Shown here: positions 1-8,102 of the stretch, piece after piece
Layout: the number at the start of each line of letters is the position of its first letter
How positions within the stretch are numbered: the stretch's first letter is position 1
NCBI GenBank assembly: GCA_041746855.1
Contig: JBGTGG010000211.1
Span: 1-35,404 of the forward strand
DNA length: 35,404 nucleotides
Source: JBGTGG01 sp041746855
GTDB lineage: Bacteria; Bacteroidota; Bacteroidia; Cytophagales; Cyclobacteriaceae
Direction: 5' to 3'
The notes under the pieces: generated by a model
Told to the model about the DNA's origin: nothing
Database searches by the model: none
The model's input: the letters and a program-made list of their open reading frames with translations, nothing else
Made by a program: the position numbers and the translations under genes

Positions 1-47
1 GCTTGCTCAAGGATTTGCTCACGGGTGCGCGCAGGATCACGAATCAT
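1..47 (-). CDS. TetR/AcrR-family regulator, N-terminal fragment (cut by window edge)
   Basis: Only the first 15 codons are inside the window. They read MIRDPARTREQILEQ, which matches the usual start of a TetR/AcrR repressor: a basic tail, then the R-x-x-I-L helix that opens the DNA-binding domain. The ATG at 47-45 lies 6 bases from a perfect 20-bp palindrome and a consensus promoter, the usual setting of an autoregulated TetR gene. Its ligand and targets cannot be read from here. The family call rests on a short stretch plus the operator context. Confidence 0.6.
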   Translation of the reverse strand, partial: MIRDPARTREQILEQ

Positions 48-51
48 GATT

Positions 52-82
52 CAAAGATACCGATCGGTATCTTAATTATCAA
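52..82 (-). promoter_or_regulatory. Promoter of the TetR-type gene, overlapped by its operator
   Basis: On the minus strand a TTG (82-80) is followed after 20 bases by TATCTTTG (59-52), an exact match to the Bacteroidota -7 consensus TAnnTTTG with its -33 TTG. The predicted transcription start falls at or within a few bases of the ATG at 47, so the message would be leaderless or nearly so. The 54-73 palindrome fills most of the spacer and covers six of the eight bases of the -7 box, so a bound repressor would block the polymerase directly. Confidence 0.6.
54..73. promoter_or_regulatory. Perfect 20-bp palindrome, probable TetR-family operator
   Basis: AAGATACCGATCGGTATCTT is its own reverse complement over all 20 bases. 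The core ACCGATCGGT and the length are typical of TetR-family operators, which bind as two dimer-recognised half sites. It sits between lysC and the TetR-type gene and overlaps the predicted -7 box of the latter. Autorepression is inferred from this position. Confidence 0.7.
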
Positions 83-94
83 CTGTATTTTGAA

Positions 95-1339
95 TTAATT
101 TCGAATGAGTATTTGCAGCGTAGAGCGCGAGGATTGTTCCAGTAAAATACCCGGCTTTTTACGATAGGCTTCAAACGTTTCGATATCGTGGTTTTTGATG
201 GTAATAAGGGTTAACCCAATATTATAATAGACTTCAAAGTGGTGCTTTAATTTTTCTATCAATTGAAGTACACGTCCTTCCCTGAAGTCGATGCAAAATG
301 AAAAAGAGATGGCAGAATTTTGCATCATATTGATTTTGATGTCCAATTCTGAAAGCACCTGAAAAATGGTACTAAGTTGATGCTCGTTTACAAACGTATA
401 ATCGACTACTTTACACGAAATCAAACATTGGTTATCCTTAAATACAATTAAGGGAGCAAGGTCCTCCACATGGCAATCGTAAATACGCGTTCCTGGAATT
501 GAAGGATTATCAAAATTTTTCACCAGCAACGGAATATTTTTATTCGCCAACGGTTTAATAGTTTTAGGATGGATCACGCTGGCTCCATAATACGTCATCT
601 CGGCTGCTTCCTGAAAGGGCAATTCCGGAAATACAATAGCAGTCGGCAATCGTTTAGGATCAGCACTCATCACACCCGGCACATCTTTCCAAATCGTAAC
701 AGACTCCGCTTGCAAACACGATCCAAAAATCGCGGCCGAAAAATCAGACCCTTCACGTCCCAGTGTCGTTGTATATCCGTTTTCAGTGCTGCCAATAAAT
801 CCTTGTGTGACAATAATGTTGTTTTCCAGAATTGGTGCTAATGTTTTTATTTCTTTTTCGGTGATTTTCCAATTAATTTTTCCTTCACGATAGCAAGCAT
901 CGGTTTTAATGTACTTACTTGCATCTATTAACATTGAAGCAATACCTTGTTCTTTCAAATACTCGTTGACAATCAAAGAAGAGAGTAATTCACCCATCGA
1001 AACAATTTGATCATACCGCAGGTCAAATGGTTCATTTAACTTTAAGTTGTGTTCGAGCGTGTCAAAAAGTTGATCGATTGATCTGTTTACTTCATCCGGA
1101 TTTGAAAACAATGCACCCGCAATTTCCTGATGCGCAAATTTAAGCGTGTCGATTAGGGCATGAGCCTCCTGTTTGGATTCATAGGATTCTAAAATACGCT
1201 CCAATGCATTGGTAGTTTTGCCCATTGCAGACACGACCACGAGTAATCCACCCTCCTGAAATTGCTGAATGATGGTACCTGTATTTTGAATTGCGGCTGC
1301 ATCTTTTAATGAAGCACCACCAAATTTAAAAACCTTCAT
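95..1339 (-). CDS. lysC: Monofunctional aspartate kinase
   Basis: Aspartate kinase phosphorylates L-aspartate with ATP, the first step to lysine, methionine, threonine and diaminopimelate, in the cytoplasm. The 414-residue protein has the amino-acid-kinase signature KFGGAS (5-10), the TTLGREGSD substrate loop (191-199), WKDVPGVMSADPKR (217-230) and YYGASVIHPKT (250-260). The region from about 295 to the end is the size and composition of paired, degenerate ACT domains, the usual site of feedback by lysine or threonine. No homoserine dehydrogenase domain follows, so it is monofunctional and a little shorter than the typical 440-450 residues. It is transcribed away from fbp. No clear TAnnTTTG box is seen upstream. 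Confidence 0.93.
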   Translation of the reverse strand: MKVFKFGGASLKDAAAIQNTGTIIQQFQEGGLLVVVSAMGKTTNALERILESYESKQEAHALIDTLKFAHQEIAGALFSNPDEVNRSIDQLFDTLEHNLKLNEPFDLRYDQIVSMGELLSSLIVNEYLKEQGIASMLIDASKYIKTDACYREGKINWKITEKEIKTLAPILENNIIVTQGFIGSTENGYTTTLGREGSDFSAAIFGSCLQAESVTIWKDVPGVMSADPKRLPTAIVFPELPFQEAAEMTYYGASVIHPKTIKPLANKNIPLLVKNFDNPSIPGTRIYDCHVEDLAPLIVFKDNQCLISCKVVDYTFVNEHQLSTIFQVLSELDIKINMMQNSAISFSFCIDFREGRVLQLIEKLKHHFEVYYNIGLTLITIKNHDIETFEAYRKKPGILLEQSSRSTLQILIRN

Positions 1340-1343
1340 CCTG

Positions 1344-1373
1344 TTGTTCTGAATTTTATGCGGGTTAACTTTG
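1344..1373 (+). promoter_or_regulatory. Promoter of fbp
   Basis: TTG (1344-1346), a 19-base spacer and TAACTTTG (1366-1373) match the Bacteroidota housekeeping promoter (TTG, 19-21 bases, TAnnTTTG). The predicted start near 1380 gives a leader of about 45 bases before the fbp ATG at 1425. Confidence 0.6.
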
Positions 1374-1424
1374 CTTTGAAAATTTGATCGTAAAGATCAG
1401 CCATAATTCTTAACACAACAAATA

Positions 1425-2408
1425 ATGGAACAATCCCGGATTGCACACCCTATTGGCAGCCCGCTTGATCGGTTTATCAAGAACAACCAAGATGATTTTC
1501 AATATGCCAGTGGTGAGCTTTCGCAATTGTTGCGTGACATAGCACTGGCTTCAAAAGTTGTAAATCGTGAAGTAAACAAAGCCGGATTGATTGACATCAT
1601 GGGGCCGATGGGCTCGTTGAATTCAGGCGGGGAGCAACAACAAAAGCTGGATGTGCTGGCCGACATTCGTTTTACCCGTGCATTGACAAAAGGTGGCGAA
1701 GTGTGTGCGTTGATTTCGGAGGAGAACGAAACTTTTACCGATTTAAACAACGATGGCAAGTACGTGATCGCCATTGATCCATTGGATGGATCTTCCAATA
1801 TTGATGTCAATGTTTCTATTGGAACGATATTTTCCATTTATCGAAGAGTATCAGAAGTCGGTACTCCAATTTCCGATGCTGATATTTTGCAAAAAGGAAC
1901 AGAACAAGTTGCGGCCGGATATATTTTGTATGGTTCTTCCACGATGCTCGTATACACGACTGGCAATGGTGTAAATGGTTTTACCTACGAGTCGAGCCTG
2001 GGGGAATTTTTTCTCTCGCATCCCAATATGATTGCCCCTGAAGAAGGAAAAATTTATTCGGTGAATGAAGGGTTAGCGAATTCATTTGATGAAAGCGCTA
2101 CAAAATATATCAAGCATTGCAAAGACTCCGGATATTCAGCGCGGTATATTGGTTCGCTTGTGGCCGATTTTCATCGAAACTTATTGAAAGGCGGGATTTA
2201 TTTTTATCCGGCAACTTCAAAAGATAAAAACGGAAAGCTTAGGTTGATGTATGAATGCAATGCGTTGGCTTTTGTTTCAGAACAGGCAGGGGGATTAGCA
2301 ACGGATGGAAAGAACAGGATTCTTGAAATTCAACCAGAAAGCCTGCATCAACGTGTTCCTTTTTATGTAGGTTCTAAAAAGATGGTGGAGAAGGCAATGG
2401 AAGGTTAA
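1425..2408 (+). CDS. fbp: Class I fructose-1,6-bisphosphatase
   Basis: This enzyme hydrolyses fructose 1,6-bisphosphate to fructose 6-phosphate, the committed step of gluconeogenesis, and needs Mg2+. The 327-residue protein has normal class I length. It shows the metal-binding acidic pair in ALISEENE (95-102), the signature DPLDGSSN (118-125) followed by the SIGTIFSIYR strand (131-140), the substrate-binding segment around YIGSLVADFHR, and the C-terminal helix RLMYECNALAFVSEQAGG that carries a metal ligand. The start at ATG 1425 is supported by a consensus promoter about 50 bases upstream. It is divergent from lysC and converges on the DUF5606 gene. Confidence 0.96.
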   Translation: MEQSRIAHPIGSPLDRFIKNNQDDFQYASGELSQLLRDIALASKVVNREVNKAGLIDIMGPMGSLNSGGEQQQKLDVLADIRFTRALTKGGEVCALISEENETFTDLNNDGKYVIAIDPLDGSSNIDVNVSIGTIFSIYRRVSEVGTPISDADILQKGTEQVAAGYILYGSSTMLVYTTGNGVNGFTYESSLGEFFLSHPNMIAPEEGKIYSVNEGLANSFDESATKYIKHCKDSGYSARYIGSLVADFHRNLLKGGIYFYPATSKDKNGKLRLMYECNALAFVSEQAGGLATDGKNRILEIQPESLHQRVPFYVGSKKMVEKAMEG

Positions 2409-2479
2409 TTAGTAAATTTGCTAATTAGTTGATTGCTGATTAAATCATTTTCTAATTAACAAATCTTCAAATTCTCAAA

Positions 2480-2902
2480 TTACTTTTCCTCTTCCTTATC
2501 TTTCTTTTCTACAAACACCTCGGGAGCATATTGTAATAAAATTCCATACCACTTCACGAGTTTTTTCAAATCCGAAACATACACTCGTGCTTCGTCATAC
2601 TCCGGGAGGACGGATTTTACAAAAGCCCTTAGCTCAGCGCCATCTGCATTGGCATCTAGCCCTAAGTCATTGCCGTATTCCTGATGGATTTTCTTGAGGA
2701 TATTTTCGAGCGGTTCGGTGCCTTCTTTGGTGGTGGTATAAATAGAAATTTCATGAAGAAGCGATAACCGGTTATTGGCATTGGTTACCAATTTTGCTTT
2801 GCTTTCGTCAAGCGATTCCAGGATCACACCTGATTTAGTGGGTGATACAACTTTATATAGACCTCCTTTTCCGGATACAGTAGCGATTTCAGATAATTCC
2901 AT
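2480..2902 (-). CDS. DUF5606 family protein
   Basis: This small cytoplasmic protein of unknown function belongs to a family found almost only in Bacteroidota. I start it at the ATG at 2902 (MELSEIATVSGKGG), because the family begins with such a segment; the longer frame needs a TTG at 2920. The product is 140 residues. The N-terminal half, ELSEIATVSGKGGLYKVVSP then GVILESLDE, looks like a small SH3-like beta barrel. The C-terminal half is helical (KLVKWYGILLQYAPEVF) with a charged lysine/glutamate tail. It lies 47 bases downstream of engB on the same strand, so the two are probably co-transcribed, which would fit a ribosome- or growth-linked role. That role is only inferred. Confidence 0.85.
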   Translation of the reverse strand: MELSEIATVSGKGGLYKVVSPTKSGVILESLDESKAKLVTNANNRLSLLHEISIYTTTKEGTEPLENILKKIHQEYGNDLGLDANADGAELRAFVKSVLPEYDEARVYVSDLKKLVKWYGILLQYAPEVFVEKKDKEEEK

Positions 2903-2949
2903 TTCTTTCTTTTGCCCCAAAACTATTGAAATTTTTTAGGGGTTAAAAT

Positions 2950-3561
2950 TTAATCCGGTTTCGTTTTATCGATTTTCACTATGCCATCGATATACGCAAG
3001 TAATTCTTTCTTGCCGGCTTTGCTGGCAGATGAAGTTGCCAAAATGGGCGGAAGCTGCTCCCAGGATTGCAGCAGTTCTTTTTCCATCAATTTTTTATTT
3101 TCTAAAAATTGAGTTTTGTTCAGCTTATCAAGCTTGGTATACACCAGGCAACAGGGAATACCTTTTTGTCCGGCCCAATTGATAAAACCAACATCTATTT
3201 TCTGTGGTTTGAGCCGCGAATCAATAAGGATAAACAAGCAGTCGAGGTTTTCCCTTTTCAACAGATACTCTTCAATCATTTTTCCCCATTCATAGCGCAG
3301 CGATTTATTAACCTTGGCATACCCATATCCCGGCAAATCCACCAGGTACCAGCGTGAATTCATTAAGTAGTGGTTGATGGTTTGTGTTTTGCCCGGACTC
3401 ACCGAAATTTTAGCCAGCTTGTTCCGGTTGGCCAGCATATTGATCAACGAAGATTTACCAACATTGGACCTACCGATAAAGGCTACCTCCGGCTTATCCG
3501 GTGGCGGGCATTTTTTGATGTTGGCATGGCTGGAAATAAATTCCGCCTGTTTAATTTCCAT
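2950..3561 (-). CDS. engB: Ribosome biogenesis GTP-binding protein EngB/YsxC
   Basis: EngB is a TrmE-Era-type GTPase needed for late assembly of the large ribosomal subunit. The 203-residue protein has all G motifs: G1 GRSNVGKSS (30-38), G2 in SPGKTQT (55-61), G3 DLPGYG (75-80), G4 TKLD (142-145) and G5 around SSASKAGK (177-184). The family hallmark PGKTQTINHY is present, and the length fits. It starts at ATG 3561 with a normal MEIKQAEFI segment and is followed by the DUF5606 gene. It is divergent from the PorE-like gene across a 165-base gap that must hold both promoters. I saw no exact TAnnTTTG box there. Confidence 0.95.
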   Translation of the reverse strand: MEIKQAEFISSHANIKKCPPPDKPEVAFIGRSNVGKSSLINMLANRNKLAKISVSPGKTQTINHYLMNSRWYLVDLPGYGYAKVNKSLRYEWGKMIEEYLLKRENLDCLFILIDSRLKPQKIDVGFINWAGQKGIPCCLVYTKLDKLNKTQFLENKKLMEKELLQSWEQLPPILATSSASKAGKKELLAYIDGIVKIDKTKPD

Positions 3562-3726
3562 GAGGATGGAGGGTTAAAGTAAAGATTGAAGGCGAAAATA
3601 CTAAGATTGTAAGATTTCAGGCCTTATGGGTACAGTTTTCTGCTAGGAAATCAACAGTTTTTTATATATTGGCAGCAATTGTATTGTATTTTTATTCATA
3701 AATTTAATGGTAAATAATTTTTAGCA

Positions 3727-5817
3727 ATGCGCAGTATTTTTAAAGTACTGATTTTTTCGTCTCTGTTTTTGACTATTTCCTTGGTGGGTTATTCACAAGA
3801 ACAGAATCCCGAATTAGCTCAGGAATACATGATTCAAGCGGAGTTAACATTGGAAGCCACCCAAGCATTGGATGATGTTCGCCCAATTTTGATCACCGCA
3901 GCCGATCTCGACACAACGTTCATTAAAGCCAACTTTGAAGCCGGTAAAATTCTGGTGGAAACAGTAGGTAAAGATTTAGCAGTTAAATATTTCATGCGTG
4001 TGTACAGGCAAGATCCTGATTACAATTTCTCAATCGAGTATTGGATCGGAAAAAGCTATCAATATGGTCTGAATTTCGATAAAGCGTTAGAGTATTACAC
4101 TTTGTATAAGGAGCGATTGAACAAAAAATCTAATTATCAGGGAAAGGATAAAATCAGTTTGGCCTCTGTTGACCGTAGTATTTTTGAATGCGAAAATGGA
4201 AAAGAGTTTGTCAGCAGGCCTGGGAATTACTCAATTGTTAATATTGGAAGGGAGATCAATTCTGAATACGAAGACTATGCCCCGGTATTTAATGAAAATG
4301 AAGATGAACTTGTGTTCACATCCAGAAGGAGGGAAGACAACTTGAACGAAAACGTATTTGAGGACAATAAACCCTACGAAGACATTTTCACATCACGAAA
4401 ATCGGGTGGTACCTGGTCGCGCGCTAAAAATATTGGCGCACCTGTAAATACACCGTATCATGACTCCAACCTGGCTCTTTCTGCGGACGGTGGAACCTTA
4501 TTTATTTACAAAGACAATAACGGGGGCGATATATATTCTACTGAACGCAACGCAGATGGTACTTGGACAGAGCCCATACCGCTGCCGGGCATTATCAATT
4601 CCAGTTTTGAAGAGAAATCCATCACCATATCCAGTGATGAACGCACCTTGTACTTTGCCAGCAATCGCCCAGGTGGTTTTGGAGGACTAGACATTTATCG
4701 AGCAACAAAAGACAGCAAAGGAGAGTGGTCAAACGTTCGTAACCTCGGTCCAACCATAAACACAGAGTTTGATGATGACGGTCCATATATTGATTATGAC
4801 AATGTAACGCTTTATTTTTCCAGCCAAGGAAGAAAAGGCATGGGGGGATATGACATTTTTAAAACCACATTCGACCCGGCCACAAATGAATGGAGCGAAC
4901 CCGAAAACCTAGGATATCCCATAAACACACCTGATGATGATATTTATTTTGTGTCCTCCAAAGATGGAAAGCGGGCTTACTATTCTTCTGTGCGCGAAGA
5001 TGGGATGGGCTATACGGACATTTATATGATCACTATTCCGGAAGGGTTAAAACATACAGAGCCCATTGCAGTGGCAGAGCCTGAGCCTGATCCAATTGTT
5101 GAGCCTGATCCAATAGTGGAACCGGAGGTAACACCAAAGGATCCGGTGGTGGTTACGCCAAAGGAGGAACCAAAGAAAGAAATTGTTCCTATTAAATACA
5201 CGATTACCGTTGTGGATGCAAAAACTAAAACCGCATTGGATGCAAAAATAGGGCTTCAAGGCATGCGCGATAATGTAGTGGTTGGGGCTTCTAATAAAGG
5301 CACGGGTGTAAAGGAATTCAATATTGTGAGCCCTGAGGCGAAAGAGTACCGCATCTCCATAGAAATGGAAGGGTATATTTTTGTGAACCAAAGTGTAAGA
5401 ATAGAAGGAGCAACCACGGAAGAAAAAAGCCTGAGCAAGACCATCGAAATGCAAAAACTGGTGGTGGGTGTGAGTTCTGTATTGCGGAATATTTATTTTG
5501 ATTTTGATAAAGCAACCTTTAAGGACGAATCTTACAATGAGTTGAACAAGTTGGAGCGGATGCTGAAACAAAATGAAGCTTTAAGTGTTGAGATTGCTGG
5601 GCATACAGATAATATCGGGGGCAAAGCGTATAATCTCCAGCTTTCGAAAAGACGTGCTGAGGCAGTGAAGGATTTCCTTACCAGTAAGGGCATTGATGCA
5701 AGAAGGATTACAGCGGTGGGGTATGGCGAAGCCAACCCGCTGGCCAGTAACGATGATGAAACGGATGGTCGTGAGATCAACCGAAGAGTGGAAATGAAGG
5801 TGTTGGGAAATAAATAA
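3727..5817 (+). CDS. PorE-like OmpA-family protein: TPR, PD40 propeller, carboxypeptidase-regulatory-like domain, OmpA_C
   Basis: This is an exported 696-residue protein. A signal peptide (about 1-23, ending GYSQ) is followed by a helical TPR-like part (about 30-150), PD40/WD40-like beta-propeller blades (about 165-435, repeated FTSRR, FASNRPGGFGG and FSSQGRKGMGGYDIF motifs), a proline/glutamate linker (about 440-485), a carboxypeptidase-regulatory-like fold (about 490-570) and an OmpA peptidoglycan-binding domain (about 577-696, GHTDNIGG, LSKRRAEAV, INRRVEMK). This domain order matches PorE, the T9SS lipoprotein that links the secretion ring to peptidoglycan. Unlike PorE it has no lipobox cysteine at the signal cleavage site, so it may be soluble in the periplasm or a paralogue. 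porT lies two genes downstream. Confidence 0.88.
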   Translation: MRSIFKVLIFSSLFLTISLVGYSQEQNPELAQEYMIQAELTLEATQALDDVRPILITAADLDTTFIKANFEAGKILVETVGKDLAVKYFMRVYRQDPDYNFSIEYWIGKSYQYGLNFDKALEYYTLYKERLNKKSNYQGKDKISLASVDRSIFECENGKEFVSRPGNYSIVNIGREINSEYEDYAPVFNENEDELVFTSRRREDNLNENVFEDNKPYEDIFTSRKSGGTWSRAKNIGAPVNTPYHDSNLALSADGGTLFIYKDNNGGDIYSTERNADGTWTEPIPLPGIINSSFEEKSITISSDERTLYFASNRPGGFGGLDIYRATKDSKGEWSNVRNLGPTINTEFDDDGPYIDYDNVTLYFSSQGRKGMGGYDIFKTTFDPATNEWSEPENLGYPINTPDDDIYFVSSKDGKRAYYSSVREDGMGYTDIYMITIPEGLKHTEPIAVAEPEPDPIVEPDPIVEPEVTPKDPVVVTPKEEPKKEIVPIKYTITVVDAKTKTALDAKIGLQGMRDNVVVGASNKGTGVKEFNIVSPEAKEYRISIEMEGYIFVNQSVRIEGATTEEKSLSKTIEMQKLVVGVSSVLRNIYFDFDKATFKDESYNELNKLERMLKQNEALSVEIAGHTDNIGGKAYNLQLSKRRAEAVKDFLTSKGIDARRITAVGYGEANPLASNDDETDGREINRRVEMKVLGNK
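5083..5118 (+). repeat. 18-bp tandem duplication in the linker of the PorE-like gene
   Basis: GAGCCTGATCCAATTGTT (5083-5100) is followed directly by GAGCCTGATCCAATAGTG (5101-5118), with two mismatches. Each copy encodes EPDPIV in the proline/glutamate spacer between the propeller and the next domain. Copy number could vary without breaking the frame, which would change linker length. Confidence 0.8.
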
Positions 5818-5895
5818 ACCCCAACCAAATTCCATTTTTATTCCCTTCGTCACAATGAAATGATGGAAAGCATCCGGATTTGAATTTCATTCCCT

Positions 5896-5903
5896 TAGAT
5901 TTG
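5896..5903 (+). promoter_or_regulatory. -7 element upstream of menG/ubiE
   Basis: TAGATTTG matches TAnnTTTG exactly, 24 bases before the ATG at 5928. No TTG is seen at the usual -33 spacing, so this is half a promoter by sequence. If it is used, transcription starts near 5910, which rules out the upstream TTG at 5880 as start codon. Confidence 0.45.
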
Positions 5904-5927
5904 CCCATCAGAGCGATTCAAAACACA

Positions 5928-6650
5928 ATGGCAGTAGTTCCATACAAAGAAGAAAATCTTTCAAAAAAGGATCAGGTTGCGAAAATGTTTAACAGCATTA
6001 GCCACCGCTATGATTTTCTAAACCATTTTTTAAGTTTAGGAATTGACCGTTTATGGAGAAAAAAAGCTGTTAAATTTTTGAAGCCTTTTCAGCCGAAAAT
6101 CCTGCTGGATGTGGCAACAGGAACAGGCGATTTTGCATTGGAAGCCTTGTCGTTGAATCCCACAAAAATTACGGGTATTGACATCTCAGAAGGAATGTTG
6201 GGAATGGGGAGAAAGAAAATTGAGAAGTTGAAGCTAAACCATCAGGTTGAACTGAAATTTGGGGATTCCGAGAATATCCCGTTTGAGGAAAATAAATTTG
6301 ATGCTGTAACCGTTGGATTTGGTGTACGCAACTTTGAAAACCTGGAAAAGGGGATTGGGGAGATTTACAGGGTATTGAAGCCTGGCGGGGTCTTGGTTGT
6401 GCTCGAATTCTCCCGCCCCAAAAGATTTCCGGTGAAGCAGCTGTATAATTTTTATTTTAAATTGGTGCTACCAAAAATAGGAAACTCAATTTCATCAGAT
6501 AAGGCAGCGTACACGTATTTGCCGGAGTCGGTAGAGGCTTTTCCAGATGGGAAAGATTTTGAAGCCATACTTCATAAAATTGGATTTAAGGAGACAACAT
6601 GCAAGCAACTCACGTTCGGAATAAGTTCTATTTATACTGGCCAAAAGTAA
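5928..6650 (+). CDS. ubiE: Demethylmenaquinone methyltransferase (UbiE/MenG)
   Basis: This SAM-dependent enzyme methylates demethylmenaquinone to menaquinone, the last step of the respiratory quinone pathway. I use the ATG at 5928 (MAVVPYKEENLSKK), giving 240 residues, because a longer frame would need TTG 5880 upstream of a -7 box. The family motif FNSISHRYDFLNHFLSLGID appears near residue 20. The SAM-binding segment LLDVATGTGDFALEAL follows, then GIDISEGML, the DAVTVGFGVRNFENLEKG block and the YRVLKPGGVLVVLEFSRP motif, all typical of UbiE. Its last 52 bases overlap the start of porT. The ubiE-porT pairing is common in Bacteroidota. Confidence 0.95.
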   Translation: MAVVPYKEENLSKKDQVAKMFNSISHRYDFLNHFLSLGIDRLWRKKAVKFLKPFQPKILLDVATGTGDFALEALSLNPTKITGIDISEGMLGMGRKKIEKLKLNHQVELKFGDSENIPFEENKFDAVTVGFGVRNFENLEKGIGEIYRVLKPGGVLVVLEFSRPKRFPVKQLYNFYFKLVLPKIGNSISSDKAAYTYLPESVEAFPDGKDFEAILHKIGFKETTCKQLTFGISSIYTGQK

Positions 6651-7339
6651 TTATACTGATTGCTACAGCATTGCTTTTGACCACTTCTGTGGATGCTCAA
6701 AAACTTAAGTTTGTACGCAAGAACAACCCCAATTATGATAATAAAAAAATCACGTACGGTTTTCTTATTGGGTTGCATACTTCGACTTATCAAATCAACT
6801 ATGCCGATCGTTTCGTGACGCAGGATCTTGATACCGTTCACTCCATAGTTCCGGGGTGGACGCCTGGTTTTTCCCTGGGGTTTATTGTGAATTATCGGGC
6901 AACAGAATTCCTTGATCTCCGCATTACACCAAAAGTTGCTTTCTATGAACATAGTTTAACCTATCGGTTTACCGATGAAACCACGGATGAACAACGTGTA
7001 GAGACCACCATGGTAGAGTTTCCCATCTTGTTAAAATACAAATCTGTGAGGCGGGGAAACATCAGGATGTACATGGTGGGTGGAATTAAACCGGGTATAG
7101 AAGCATCCGGCAAGAAGCAGATCGAAAATACAACTTCAACGCTGGAGGTAAATCAGTTTAACGTTAACCTGGAGGCGGGCTTTGGTTTTGATTTGTATTA
7201 TCCCTTATTCAAGTTTTCACCAGAACTTCGGTTTTCAAGAGGCATGGTGGATGTGTTGGAAAACAAGAACAACATCTATGGTCAACCGTTGAATCGGATC
7301 AATACCAACACCATTACCCTTTACCTTCTTTTTCAATAG
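6599..7339 (+). CDS. porT: Type IX secretion system outer-membrane protein PorT (SprT)
   Basis: PorT is a beta-barrel outer-membrane protein required for T9SS protein export and gliding. The 246-residue frame starts at an ATG inside the end of ubiE and has a short polar N-terminus. A hydrophobic signal segment follows (about 16-33, VIILIATALLLTTSVDAQ) with an AQ cleavage site. The mature part is rich in amphipathic beta strands with aromatic ends, such as YGFLIGLHTSTYQINYADRF and VEFPILLKYKSVRRGNIRMYM, and ends TITLYLLFQ with a terminal aromatic residue as in outer-membrane barrels. The call rests on this sequence character and on position directly after ubiE. The SDR gene starts 4 bases later, so ubiE, porT and the SDR gene form an operon. 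Confidence 0.85.
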   Translation: MQATHVRNKFYLYWPKVIILIATALLLTTSVDAQKLKFVRKNNPNYDNKKITYGFLIGLHTSTYQINYADRFVTQDLDTVHSIVPGWTPGFSLGFIVNYRATEFLDLRITPKVAFYEHSLTYRFTDETTDEQRVETTMVEFPILLKYKSVRRGNIRMYMVGGIKPGIEASGKKQIENTTSTLEVNQFNVNLEAGFGFDLYYPLFKFSPELRFSRGMVDVLENKNNIYGQPLNRINTNTITLYLLFQ

Positions 7340-7343
7340 TATT

Positions 7344-8102
7344 ATGGGAAACAGAATTGCACTTATCACTGGTGCCACATCAGGTATCGGTGAAGCGACA
7401 GCAAAATTATTAGCGAAGCACAACTTTGATTTAATCCTATGTGGAAGGAGAGTTGATCGCCTGGAAAAATTACAAGAAGTGCTATCTGTTTCAACAAACG
7501 TCACAATCCTTTCTTTTGATGTGCGAAGTGAAGAGAGTGTCAATGCGTGTATTGCCTCCCTTCCAGAACACTGGAAGAAAATAGATGTACTGATAAACAA
7601 TGCCGGCAATGCACATGGCCTAAGCCCTATTCAATCAGGTGACACCCGTGATTGGGATGCGATGATTGATATTAATGTTAAAGGTCTGCTCTACGTTTCG
7701 AAAGCTGTTATTCCATTTATGACCGATCGTTCAACTGGGCACATTATCAACATTGGTTCCATTGCAGGGAAGGAAGTCTATCCCAATGGTAATGTGTATT
7801 GCGCAAGCAAGTTTGCCGTGGATGCGTTGACCAAAGGCATGCGTTTTGACTTAAACCCCTATGGGATAAAAGTAACATCCATTAATCCGGGGTTGGTGGA
7901 AACTGAGTTTGCACAAGTTCGCTTCAAAGGAGATTTGGAAAAAGCAGCAGTAACCTACAAGGGGATGGATCCTTTGAAAGGCGATGACATAGCCGATATA
8001 ATCCTCTATGTTTTATCCGCACCCAAACATGTTGTACTCGCTGATATCACGGTGTTCCCTACTGCCCAGGCATCTAGTACGGTGGTGAAGCGGGATGCTT
8101 AG
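7344..8102 (+). CDS. Short-chain dehydrogenase/reductase, YdfG-like
   Basis: This NAD(P)-dependent oxidoreductase of the classical SDR family has 252 residues. It shows the cofactor motif TGATSGIG (9-16), an arginine pair in CGRRVDRL (33-40) that favours NADPH, NNAG (85-88), and the catalytic tetrad Asn111, Ser139, Tyr152 and Lys156 (YCASK). The overall sequence, for example LITGATSGIGEATA and INPGLVETEF, resembles the YdfG group that acts on L-serine, L-allo-threonine and 3-hydroxy acids. The exact substrate cannot be read. It is the third gene after ubiE and porT with a 4-base gap. Its last 29 bases overlap the convergent lipoprotein gene. Confidence 0.9.
   Translation: MGNRIALITGATSGIGEATAKLLAKHNFDLILCGRRVDRLEKLQEVLSVSTNVTILSFDVRSEESVNACIASLPEHWKKIDVLINNAGNAHGLSPIQSGDTRDWDAMIDINVKGLLYVSKAVIPFMTDRSTGHIINIGSIAGKEVYPNGNVYCASKFAVDALTKGMRFDLNPYGIKVTSINPGLVETEFAQVRFKGDLEKAAVTYKGMDPLKGDDIADIILYVLSAPKHVVLADITVFPTAQASSTVVKRDA

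Noticed and set aside
659..788. Glu in the aspartokinase TTLGREGSD loop, where E. coli has Gly
   Set aside because: Substitutions at this position occur in aspartokinases of related bacteria as far as I recall, and the rest of the active site is intact, so I do not treat it as unusual.
2409..2479. AT-rich gap with three CAAAT-type 8-base units (2464-2485) and a TAATTAG/CTAATTA stem
   Set aside because: The units are weak and partly in the DUF5606 stop region; this looks like ordinary spacing between convergent genes, perhaps with a weak terminator.
5047..5571. 174-codon open frame antisense to the PorE-like gene
   Set aside because: Its translation is rich in aromatic residues and His with no domain pattern, and it lies wholly across a linker and domains that are clear on the plus strand.
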